Shown: in pieces, positions 57,280 through 64,000 of the stretch
How positions within the stretch are numbered: the first letter of the stretch is position 1
How the letters are laid out: every line of letters begins with the position of its first letter
Source of the DNA: Roseospira marina
GTDB taxonomy: Bacteria; Pseudomonadota; Alphaproteobacteria; Rhodospirillales; Rhodospirillaceae
Direction: 5' to 3'
DNA length: 64,000 nt
Assembly: GCF_014197855.1 (NCBI RefSeq)
Contig: NZ_JACIGJ010000002.1
Coordinates: 62,001 to 126,000, forward strand
Position numbers and translations under genes: made by a program
The notes under the pieces: model-generated
Told to the model about the DNA's origin: nothing
Databases searched by the model: none
The model's input: the letters and a program-made list of their open reading frames with translations, nothing else

Positions 57280-57558
57280 TCAGCCGAGGCGCGGCAGCAT
57301 CTTCTCGACGTCCACATGCGGACGCGGAATGACGTGCTTGGACACGACCGTGCCGACCTTCTCGGCGGCGGCGGCGCCGGCATCGACGGCGGCCTTCACC
57401 GCGCCGACGTCACCGCGCACCATGGTGGAGACCAGGCCGGAGCCGATCTTCTCGTAGCCGACCAGCGTCACGTTCGCGGACTTGGTCATGGCGTCGGCGG
57501 CCTCGATGGAGCCGACCAGACCCTTAGTTTCAACGATACCGAGTGCTTCGCCACTCAT
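57280..57558 (-). CDS. BMC-H shell hexamer protein (PduA/PduJ-like)
   Basis: This 92-residue single BMC-domain protein is a main facet component. The sequence starts [58 protein letters not shown] and closes with [19 protein letters not shown]. The KIGSGL pore-lining segment is of the PduA/EutM type that passes small polar metabolites. It is closely similar to the 98-residue paralogue at 59140, which points to a local duplication. Confidence 0.96.
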   Translation of the reverse strand: MSGEALGIVETKGLVGSIEAADAMTKSANVTLVGYEKIGSGLVSTMVRGDVGAVKAAVDAGAAAAEKVGTVVSKHVIPRPHVDVEKMLPRLG

Positions 57559-57573
57559 CTCTGTTACTCCTGT

Positions 57574-58263
57574 TCAGGCCTTGGGCCTGGGTTTGGATTT
57601 CGTGTGATGCCCGCCATGGTTCCGGCCGTCCGCCCGGTTCGGGCGGTTGGACACGGGTCCCGCCTTGGCCGGGCGGGAGGGCGTCGGATCGGGTGCCTTG
57701 GATGCGCCCGCTTGTTTCGTTGGCTCGTCCTTCGGGCTCGCCGGCTCGGACGGCCCGTCCGCGTCTGACGCTGCCGTATCGGTCGAAGCCGCCGAGGGCT
57801 CGGTCGGCTCAGGCGCCGGCGTGTCCACCGGAGTGACCTCCGCAGCCGATTCCGGAGCCGGGTCCGATGCCGGTTCCGGCGCCGGGTCCGCCGCCACCTG
57901 GGCAGGCGGGGCGGCCGGGGCCGGGGCATCGTCCCGGAATGCCGGGGCCTGAGCCGGAGGCGCGGGTTGCTGCGCGCCGACCGTTTCCGGGGTGACGACG
58001 AGCCCCTGGATCCCGTCGGACGGGCGGGCGATGACCCGCGTCGACACGACGGTGTTGATCCGGGCCGCCGCCGCCTGGGCCGCCGCGATGGCGGCCTTGA
58101 CGGCCCCGACGTCCCCCTGAACCTTGACGATCGTCATGCCATCGCCTTTGGTCAGCTCGTATCCCACCAGCGTGACGTTGGCGGATTTGACCGCGGCATC
58201 CGCGGCCTCGATGGCGGCGGCCAGACCGATCGTCTCAATCAGACCGAGACTCGGGTGCGCCAT
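57574..58263 (-). CDS. BMC-H shell protein with long disordered C-terminal tail
   Basis: This 229-residue protein has an N-terminal BMC domain (1-88: [55 protein letters not shown]). A tail of about 140 residues without predicted order follows. Residues about 95-175 are Pro/Ala/Glu/Asp-rich and acidic. Residues 190-229 are basic and rich in Pro, Asn and His (RPNRADGRNHGGHHTK). The pore residues KGDG differ from the other hexamers. PduK is also a BMC protein with a C-terminal extension, but no sequence similarity in the tail is evident. The tail may reach into the cytosol or the lumen. Gaps to both neighbours are 15-18 bp. Confidence 0.92.
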   Translation of the reverse strand: MAHPSLGLIETIGLAAAIEAADAAVKSANVTLVGYELTKGDGMTIVKVQGDVGAVKAAIAAAQAAAARINTVVSTRVIARPSDGIQGLVVTPETVGAQQPAPPAQAPAFRDDAPAPAAPPAQVAADPAPEPASDPAPESAAEVTPVDTPAPEPTEPSAASTDTAASDADGPSEPASPKDEPTKQAGASKAPDPTPSRPAKAGPVSNRPNRADGRNHGGHHTKSKPRPKA

Positions 58264-58281
58264 GACGATCCTCCTTTAGAC

Positions 58282-59109
58282 TCAGATGTACGGGGTCGTG
58301 GAGGACTTCGGCTCCTCGCCGCTCAACGCGCCCAGCAACTGCTTGCCGACGTCGCGCGCCGCGATCACGGCCTGACGGACAGCACCGGAGTCCCCGCTGA
58401 ACGCGAAGATGACCTCGTTGCTAAAGCTCGTGCCCTTGGCCGGGGAGGAGTACGCAATCGGATCCACGGTCGCGGCCTTGGCAGCCGTATCGGCCAGGAC
58501 CACACCGATGGCCGCCGGGGCGCCCACGGTGATGGCGAAGGACTGCCCGATCGGGGCCCCGAACGCCTTGTTCAGCGCGAAGCTGGCGCGGGCGGTGTAC
58601 TGGAACTCCAGGTGCCCGGCGGCCGTGCCGTAGACGTCGCCGAAGGTCTGGTCCAGGTACTGCAGGGTCACTTCGACCGCGCGGCGGGCGTCGGAGACGT
58701 CCTCGGCGCCGAAGATGATCAGGGAGCCATGGCCGCCACCACCCTCGGTGTCGCGGGGCAGTTCGATGACCAGCACTTCGCTGTTCGTGGCCTTGACGGC
58801 CTCGTCGGCGGCGAAGATGTGCGGACCGGCTCCGGTGCGCGCCCCGACGATGCCGATGGAGCGGTACTTCGGATCAATGCCCATCTGCTTGTGCAACTCG
58901 GCGTCCACATTGGCGATCACGAGGCCAATGGTGTTGCCGATGGCGGTGCCGACATATTCCGTCAGCGCGCAGGCCTTCTTGGGCAGGGCGGCCGGTGCCG
59001 GCGCAGGGGCCGGAGCGGCGGGGGCGGCGGCGGCCGGACTCTCGGTTTCCGAGCCACCCATCTTGCGGATCACTTCACCCATGATCCGTTCGACCAGATC
59101 GTCTTTCAC
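58282..59109 (-). CDS. pduB: BMC-T shell trimer protein (PduB-like)
   Basis: This 275-residue tandem-BMC protein is very similar to PduB. The first BMC domain has EYVGTAIGNTIGLVIANVDAELHKQMGI, IGIVGARTGAGPHIFAADEAVKATNSEVLVIELPRDT and GHGSLIIFGAEDVSDARRAVEV. The second has LNKAFGAPIGQ, GVVLADTAAKAATVDPIAYSSPAKGTSFSNEVIFAFSGDSGAVRQAVIAARDVGKQLLG. The N-terminus is an amphipathic helix (MKDDLVERIMGEVIRKM) with a 25-residue Ala/Pro linker, as in PduB, where it connects shell and cargo. Translation starts at a GTG (59109) after AGGAGTG. Confidence 0.96.
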   Translation of the reverse strand: MKDDLVERIMGEVIRKMGGSETESPAAAAPAAPAPAPAPAALPKKACALTEYVGTAIGNTIGLVIANVDAELHKQMGIDPKYRSIGIVGARTGAGPHIFAADEAVKATNSEVLVIELPRDTEGGGGHGSLIIFGAEDVSDARRAVEVTLQYLDQTFGDVYGTAAGHLEFQYTARASFALNKAFGAPIGQSFAITVGAPAAIGVVLADTAAKAATVDPIAYSSPAKGTSFSNEVIFAFSGDSGAVRQAVIAARDVGKQLLGALSGEEPKSSTTPYI

Positions 59110-59139
59110 TGTCGGTCACTCCTGTACTGATGCGGCCGC

Positions 59140-59436
59140 TTAGCCGGCCACCGTTCCGGTCTGCGTGTTGGGGAGGATGCGCTCGACCTCGCTGTGGGGG
59201 CGCGGGATCACATGGAGGGACATGACCTGCCCGACCTTCTCGGCGGCCACGGCGCCGGCGTCGGTCGCCGCCTTCACGGCGCCCACGTCCCCGCGCACCA
59301 TGACGGTCACAAGGCCGGACCCGATCTTCTCGTAGCCGACCAGGGCCACATTGGCGGACTTGACCATGGCATCGGCGGCCTCGATGGCGCCGGTCAGGCC
59401 TTTGGTCTCCACCATGCCCAAGGCTTCCTGTTGCAT
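59140..59436 (-). CDS. BMC-H shell hexamer protein (PduA-like)
   Basis: This 98-residue single BMC domain reads [59 protein letters not shown], with the same KIGSGL pore segment as the 92-residue paralogue. The C-terminal tail [10 protein letters not shown] is longer. I placed the start at the ATG at 59436, six bases after AGGGAG; the adjacent GTG at 59439 is too close to that site. It is the first shell gene downstream of the two large enzymes. Confidence 0.95.
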   Translation of the reverse strand: MQQEALGMVETKGLTGAIEAADAMVKSANVALVGYEKIGSGLVTVMVRGDVGAVKAATDAGAVAAEKVGQVMSLHVIPRPHSEVERILPNTQTGTVAG

Positions 59437-59523
59437 CACTTACTCCCTAGATCGTTCTGCTGCGGGCCGATCGTGTGTCGCCGAGACCCGCCACGGTTCA
59501 GAAAAGGGCTGTCGGTCCGGCGA

Positions 59524-60663
59524 TCACCCGGCCACCGCGCGCAGCACGGTCAGAACATCGTCGGCGGAGACCGTGCGCGGATTGGTCGCCAGGCTCTTGT
59601 CGGCCAGAGCCAGCCGCACCAGGTCCGCCTCGGCGGCGGCATAGGCCGCCATGTCCACACCGGCCGCCCGCAGTGTCGCGGGCACATTCATGCGCGCGTT
59701 CATCTGGGCGAGGTGCCGGGCCAGGGCGCGGGCGCCCGCCCGATCGTTAGGCGCATCGAGCCCGACGCGCTGCGCCAGCGCGGCATACCGGGCCGCCGTC
59801 GGGAACGGCGCCGCATCGCCCGGCCGGACGCCCGCGTTGCAGGCGATAACCGCCGGCAGCAGCATGGCGTTGATCCGACCGTGCGGCAGGTGCAGCCGGC
59901 CACCGATCGAATGGGCGATCGCGTGGTTCAGACCCAAACCCGCGTTGGCGAAGGCGATCCCCGCCATGCACGACGCGTGGTGCATGGCGGTTCGGGCCGT
60001 CATGTCATCGCCGGTGGCATAGGCCGTCGGCAGATGAGTCACCGCCAGACTGACGGCCTTTTCCGCGAAGGCATCCGTGTAGTCGGTGGCCCCGACGGAC
60101 ACGAAGGCTTCGATCGCGTGGGTGAGCACGTCCATGCCGGTGTCGGCCGTGACGGCGGGCGGCACGGAGCGCACAAGCTCCGGATCCAGCAAGGCGATAT
60201 CCGGAATGATCTCGTCCGAGATCAGGGGATACTTGATGCCCTTCTCCGGCTCCGAGATCACCGCCCACGAGGTCACTTCCGACCCCGTACCGCTCGTGGT
60301 GGGCACCGCCACCAGGGGAATGGGGTGATCCGGGACCAACGCACGCACCGTAGCCACGATGGCTTTGGCGGCGTCGATCACCGACCCGCCCCCGAGGGCG
60401 ACCAGCACATCCGGTCCAAAATCAGCCATCCGAGCAGATGCCTCGGCAACCTGCGATCGGGGCGAGTCCGGCAACACACTGTCGTACACCGCCACGGTGC
60501 AGGCCGGCAGACTGGCACGGAAGCGCTCCACGATCCCGACCTTGGCCATCATCGCATCGGTGATGAGACCGACCCGCCGGCCCTCGAAGTCCCGAAGCCG
60601 CTCGGTCACATTGGCACCGAACACGATCTCGGTCTTGAGGTTGAAACGCTTCAGTCCGCTCAT
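59524..60663 (-). CDS. pduQ: Iron-containing alcohol dehydrogenase (PduQ-like)
   Basis: This 379-residue group III (iron) alcohol dehydrogenase reduces propanal to 1-propanol and recycles NADH for PduP. The NAD-binding part shows VLVALGGGSVIDAAKAI and VAVPTTSGTGSEVT. The metal-binding region reads NHAIAHSIGGRLHLPHGRINAMLLP, with the expected Asp and His residues. It has no N-terminal targeting helix, so it may be drawn in through partner proteins. It is separated from the dehydratase gene by a 154-bp gap with a large folded element. Confidence 0.93.
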   Translation of the reverse strand: MSGLKRFNLKTEIVFGANVTERLRDFEGRRVGLITDAMMAKVGIVERFRASLPACTVAVYDSVLPDSPRSQVAEASARMADFGPDVLVALGGGSVIDAAKAIVATVRALVPDHPIPLVAVPTTSGTGSEVTSWAVISEPEKGIKYPLISDEIIPDIALLDPELVRSVPPAVTADTGMDVLTHAIEAFVSVGATDYTDAFAEKAVSLAVTHLPTAYATGDDMTARTAMHHASCMAGIAFANAGLGLNHAIAHSIGGRLHLPHGRINAMLLPAVIACNAGVRPGDAAPFPTAARYAALAQRVGLDAPNDRAGARALARHLAQMNARMNVPATLRAAGVDMAAYAAAEADLVRLALADKSLATNPRTVSADDVLTVLRAVAG

Positions 60664-60697
60664 GACGCCCTCGTCTGTTCCGCGTCTGTCGTTGAAA

Positions 60698-60766
60698 GGC
60701 GCCGGTCCGGATCCCGAGCTTGGGATTTCCGATGCCCCACCCCGGACCTGTATCCGGTCCGGCGCC
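60698..60766 (-). other. Large branched RNA-fold candidate between the dehydratase and pduQ genes
   Basis: GGCGCCGGTCCGG (60698-60710) and CCGGTCCGGCGCC (60754-60766) pair over 13 positions with one mismatch. Inside, ATCCC/GGGAT form a second hairpin (60711-60726), giving a possible three-way shape. It lies 51 bases past the dehydratase stop. Partial termination or mRNA processing is likely. Confidence 0.55.
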
Positions 60767-60817
60767 TGTCCCGTCCTGGGGACCAGCCCGCGTACGGGCC
60801 GAGCCCCCTACGCCACG

Positions 60818-63361
60818 TCAGAGCGTCTGCTCGGTGCGGCTGATGATGTCGTCCTGCACTTCCTTGGCGAGCACCACGAACTGGGCGCTGTAGCCGGCGA
60901 CGCGCACGACGAGATCCTTGTACTTCTCGGGGTCCTTCTGGGCGGCCAGCAGGGTGTCCCGGTCGATCACGTTGAACTGAACGTGCATGCCCTTGTGATC
61001 GAAGTAGCTGCGGATCAAGGCACTGAAGTTCTGAAGACCGCTATCCCCGGCAAGCGACGACGGCAAGAACTTCTGGTTGTACAGCGTGCCGTTGGAGGCG
61101 ATGAAGTGGTCGAGCTTGGCCACCGAATTCGCCGCGGCGCTGGGACCCTTGGTGTCCTTGCCCTGGCGGGGCGACACGCCGTCGGCCAGCGGGGCCTTGG
61201 CGGGACGACCGTTCGGGAGAGCGGAAACGTCCTTACCGAACAGAACGTTGGCCGACACCGGGTAAATACCGGCCTGGAACTGACCACCACGCGGGTTGGT
61301 GTACTTCTCGACTTCCTTGCAGTAGATCAGCGCGCACTTGCGGGCGACCAGATCAACCTCGTCGATGTCGTTGCCGAAGGCCGGGGTGCTGTCGAGCAGG
61401 CGCCGTACGGCGTCGTACTGCGTCATGCCTCCGCTGCTGGCCGGGGCCGCCGCGCCGCCGCTCAGCGACTGATAGACCTGCGACTTCAGGGCGTTGACAT
61501 CCAGCGAGTTGGCGCTGGCGAGCACCTTGCGGACGGCTTCGTACACCTGATCCTCGGTGACTTCGCCGGCGGCCGGCGAGGCACTCTGCCCGTTGGGCAG
61601 ACCGAAGTTGGCGTCCAACGCTTCCTTCAGTTCGGCCAACGAGAGCTTCTTGTCCTCGAAGACGTGCTTCTGGATGGCGTAGACGGAGTCACCGGTATCC
61701 GCGACACCGAAGGCCTGCGGGCCGGTGAAGTTGTAGAGGGCACCCCCTTCCTGGACCGACTTGCCGCGACCGATGCAGTCATCGACCAGAGCGGACAGGA
61801 ACGGCAGCGGGGCGCGTTCGGCGTGAGCGTAGTCGACGCAGTTGTCGGCTTCGACCAGCAGGCGAACGAAGTACGTCATCTGCGCCTGGAACGCGGCGTA
61901 GAAGTCATCCATCGAGCGGAAGGAGGTGAACTCGCCGGTCTTGGGGCCAAGCTGCTTGTCGCCAACGCGACCACCATTCATGGTGATTTCGAAGACCTTG
62001 GCCACGTTGAAGAACGCGGCGTCGTGCCAGCCCTCGGTGCGGTGGATGGACTGCGGCTCCACGCAGCCGACGATGCCGTAGTCGCGGGCATCCTTCAGCG
62101 ATACACCGCGATTCTGCAGCGCCGGGATGATGACTTCGTCGTTGTACATGGCCGGCACGCCGAGGCCGAGACGGACCACTTCAGCGGCGCGCAGGAGGAA
62201 GGTATCGGGCGTGCCCTGCCAGACGCGGATCGAGAACGACGGCGCCGGCAACTGCACATGAGCGGTCGCGTCCATGCACATGTACGACACGTCGTTGGTG
62301 GCATCGAGGCCGTCTTCGGTCTGACCACCGACGCACAGGTTCTGGAACACGGCATAGCCGGCGAACGCCTGCGCGGAGACTTCGTCACGGGTCTTGTTGA
62401 CGTCGTTCAGCTTGATCCAGATGCAGTCGACCAGTTCCTGCGCGAAGTTGCGCGAGATGGTCGTGTCCGCCTTAAGGAACGGATACATGTACTGGTCAAA
62501 GCGCCCCGGGGAGATCGAGTGACCCGAGGATTCGATCTGCAGCATGGACTGGACGAACCAGAACGCCTGGCAGGCTTCCCAGAACGTCGTGGCCGGGAAT
62601 TCGGGGACGCGCGCGCAGTTCTTGGCGATCTGCTCCAGCTCGGCCTTGCGGCTGGGGTTGCTCTCAGCCTGCGCCAGTTCCTGCGCCTTGGCGGCGTAGC
62701 GATGAGCGAAGTTGATGCCGGCCGTGTAGGTAATGATCAGCGCGTTATAGAACTGCTGCTTCTTGATGTAGGAGGGGTCATTGAGGTCCATGGCCTCCAT
62801 GGCCTGCACGACGTCGGCGATGATGCCCCGGAAGCCCTTGGTCAGGACCTTGCCGTAGTCGACGCAGACGTGACCGACACCACCGAAGTAGTAGTTTCCG
62901 ACCGTGAATACACCGTTGGACTGGGCGTCCCTGCACTCGGGCGACATGTAGGACGACGCCAGTTCACTGGTTGTCTTGCCCGGCCAGTACTTGAAGACCT
63001 CGTGCAGTTCGGCGGCGGTGTCCTTCGGGATCACGAACGGATCGGCCACGCGGGTGGCCATCGTCTCGAATTCCTTTTCGACCCAGTCGAACGAGAATTC
63101 GGGGCAGATTTCGGTGGAGCGCGGGTTCTTGGTGATGGCGCCGACGATCAGCTCGTCGTCGCGGATGGTCACCGGCAGATTGTTGAAGACCTTTTCGGCC
63201 ACCTTGGCACGCCGCAGGATGGCGGGCAGGCCTTCGGTCTCCTTGTAGGCCTCCGTCACCAGCACCGCGCGCTCGGACTCGACGTGCGGCATGGCGTTGA
63301 TAATCTGAGCCTTCAGCCGCATGACCCGATCGGTCGGCTTGGAAAAGCCCTTCTCAATCAT
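60818..63361 (-). CDS. Glycyl radical diol dehydratase (B12-independent, 1,2-propanediol type)
   Basis: This 847-residue signature enzyme of the compartment dehydrates 1,2-propanediol to propanal by radical chemistry without B12. The glycyl radical is G823 in RVAGYS and the thiyl radical Cys is C433 in VGCVEPQ. H164 (GVGHVCVD), S282, E435, D447 (TEGWHD) and Y700 (GIYPVS) match active-site positions of glycerol dehydratase. The EGWHD motif argues against choline lyase. Position 339 is Phe where glycerol dehydratase has Tyr. Residues about 587-649 are an insertion of about 60 residues with linkers around two helices (TEDQVYEAVRKVLAS; DVNALKSQVYQSL). The ATG at 63361 has TGGAGGATGTC. Substrate glycerol cannot be excluded by sequence alone. 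Confidence 0.93.
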   Translation of the reverse strand: MIEKGFSKPTDRVMRLKAQIINAMPHVESERAVLVTEAYKETEGLPAILRRAKVAEKVFNNLPVTIRDDELIVGAITKNPRSTEICPEFSFDWVEKEFETMATRVADPFVIPKDTAAELHEVFKYWPGKTTSELASSYMSPECRDAQSNGVFTVGNYYFGGVGHVCVDYGKVLTKGFRGIIADVVQAMEAMDLNDPSYIKKQQFYNALIITYTAGINFAHRYAAKAQELAQAESNPSRKAELEQIAKNCARVPEFPATTFWEACQAFWFVQSMLQIESSGHSISPGRFDQYMYPFLKADTTISRNFAQELVDCIWIKLNDVNKTRDEVSAQAFAGYAVFQNLCVGGQTEDGLDATNDVSYMCMDATAHVQLPAPSFSIRVWQGTPDTFLLRAAEVVRLGLGVPAMYNDEVIIPALQNRGVSLKDARDYGIVGCVEPQSIHRTEGWHDAAFFNVAKVFEITMNGGRVGDKQLGPKTGEFTSFRSMDDFYAAFQAQMTYFVRLLVEADNCVDYAHAERAPLPFLSALVDDCIGRGKSVQEGGALYNFTGPQAFGVADTGDSVYAIQKHVFEDKKLSLAELKEALDANFGLPNGQSASPAAGEVTEDQVYEAVRKVLASANSLDVNALKSQVYQSLSGGAAAPASSGGMTQYDAVRRLLDSTPAFGNDIDEVDLVARKCALIYCKEVEKYTNPRGGQFQAGIYPVSANVLFGKDVSALPNGRPAKAPLADGVSPRQGKDTKGPSAAANSVAKLDHFIASNGTLYNQKFLPSSLAGDSGLQNFSALIRSYFDHKGMHVQFNVIDRDTLLAAQKDPEKYKDLVVRVAGYSAQFVVLAKEVQDDIISRTEQTL

Positions 63362-63428
63362 GACATCCTCCACAGTGTCGCACCCCCGTTCCGTGTTTGC
63401 CGGGAGGCGGAAATTCCGGTGACCTTCA

Positions 63429-64000
63429 TCAGGACAGGACACGTTCCCCATCGGGCGGGCCCAGCAACCGGACAAACGCGCGCAGCAGCGCGGGATGCCC
63501 GGGCCACGCCGGAGACGTCGCAAGCGCGCCGTCCAGGACGGACTCGTCGGGGGGAACGTCAACAAACGTTCCGCCGGCCATCTCGACGTCCGGGCGCAAG
63601 GCCGGGTACGCCGTGAGGGTCCGGCCGCGCACCACGTCGGCGGCCGTCAGGATCTGCGCGCCATGGCAGATCGCGGCCACCGGCCGGGCGGCGGTCACGA
63701 AGTGGCGCGCCAGCGCGCACACCTCGGCATTCAGTCGCAGGTATTCGGGGGCACGCCCCCCAGGCAGGTACAAGCCCGCATACGCGTCCGGCTCCACATG
63801 CACGAAAGAGCCGGTCAACCGGATACGATGGCCGGGCTTTTCCGTGTATGTCTGGTCGTCCTCGAAGTCGTGGACGGCGGTTTTGATGAACGCGCCAGCC
63901 TGCTTTCCAGGACACACCAAGTCGGTGACGAACCCAAGCATTTGGAGGGCCTGCAGAGGGACCATGACTTCATAGTCCTCGGCGAAATCGCCTGTCACAA
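63429..64000 (-). CDS. DJ-1/PfpI-family protein (partial, cut by window edge)
   Basis: About 190 residues are visible and the first few are beyond the window. The fold is DJ-1/Pfp[32 protein letters not shown] at the start and the nucleophile elbow [27 protein letters not shown] with its catalytic Cys. Members are reported as glyoxalases, deglycases or peptidases. It ends 67 bp upstream of the dehydratase on the same strand, so the operon continues outside the window. A role in handling reactive aldehydes that leak from the compartment is inference from context. Confidence 0.88.
   Translation of the reverse strand, partial: VTGDFAEDYEVMVPLQALQMLGFVTDLVCPGKQAGAFIKTAVHDFEDDQTYTEKPGHRIRLTGSFVHVEPDAYAGLYLPGGRAPEYLRLNAEVCALARHFVTAARPVAAICHGAQILTAADVVRGRTLTAYPALRPDVEMAGGTFVDVPPDESVLDGALATSPAWPGHPALLRAFVRLLGPPDGERVLS

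Noticed and set aside
60818-63361. Glycyl radical enzyme as choline TMA-lyase (CutC)
   Set aside because: After GCVEP the sequence reads QSIHRTEGWHD, the glycerol/propanediol dehydratase pattern with D447. The neighbours PduL, PduP, PduB and a PocR sensor fit propanediol.
63362-63565. Longer N-terminus of the glycyl radical enzyme reaching to 63565
   Set aside because: The extra residues have no family similarity, and a strong ribosome-binding site precedes the ATG at 63361.

Overview
The window is high-GC DNA with dense gene packing, short intergenic gaps and gene content typical of Alphaproteobacteria. It looks like a purple non-sulfur, Rhodospirillales-type relative. The evidence is the eno-kdsA-pyrG-secG-tpiA-ppiD-trpE housekeeping order, an alphaproteobacterial RpoH, a sufR-BCDS-T-A operon of the alphaproteobacterial type, and a B12-independent glycyl-radical microcompartment of the kind known from Rhodospirillum, Rhodobacter and Rhodopseudomonas. 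The species assignment is inference only. I found no tRNA, rRNA, phage, insertion sequence or CRISPR array.

Layout. 0-24 kb is mostly housekeeping: an HD hydrolase, a TerC remnant, an acyl-CoA synthetase/acetyltransferase fusion, eno, kdsA, pyrG, secG, tpiA, ppiD, trpE, a small ORF and rpoH, a GAF/PAS/GGDEF protein, paaK and paaI, a very unusual degenerate ABC protein with a cyclic-nucleotide-binding domain, leuB and ygfZ. 24-36 kb holds three glycosyltransferases, a dihydroorotase, a formyltransferase-like protein, meaB, the glycogen genes glgX-glgB and a DUF2934 protein. 36.6-43.1 kb is the SUF iron-sulfur assembly operon with its Rrf2 regulator and a likely operator lying over the promoter. 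An amidase follows.

44.9-64.0 kb is a glycyl-radical bacterial microcompartment (BMC) island. On the plus strand is an acetate/propionate kinase. On the minus strand are a polytopic membrane protein of unknown function behind a near-perfect FNR box, a PocR-domain sensor kinase with an AraC-type response regulator, and a long operon. From its upstream end the operon runs: DJ-1/PfpI protein (cut by the window edge), glycyl radical diol dehydratase, iron alcohol dehydrogenase (PduQ-like), shell BMC-H, PduB-like BMC-T, BMC-H with a long disordered tail, BMC-H, PduL phosphotransacylase, EutJ-like chaperone, flavoprotein, EutN/BMC-P vertex protein, HbpS/GlcG-like protein, PduP aldehyde dehydrogenase, GrpU-like shell protein and the radical-SAM activase.

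How the island would work (inference from family functions): 1,2-propanediol is dehydrated to propanal by the glycyl radical enzyme, which the radical-SAM protein activates. PduP oxidises propanal to propionyl-CoA while the alcohol dehydrogenase reduces propanal to propanol and recycles NADH. PduL and the kinase convert propionyl-CoA to propionate and ATP. The dehydratase keeps the glycerol/propanediol-type active-site residues (H164, S282, C433, E435, D447, Y700, G823) rather than the choline-lyase pattern, and the PocR sensor also points to propanediol. The most notable new-looking features are a 60-residue insertion in the dehydratase that looks like an internal encapsulation peptide, a PduP with three candidate targeting helices, a shell protein with a charged disordered tail, the unknown membrane protein under probable anaerobic control, and stem-loops between the cistrons of the operon. 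Outside the island, the 1042-residue ABC protein with every ATPase motif degraded is the strongest oddity.
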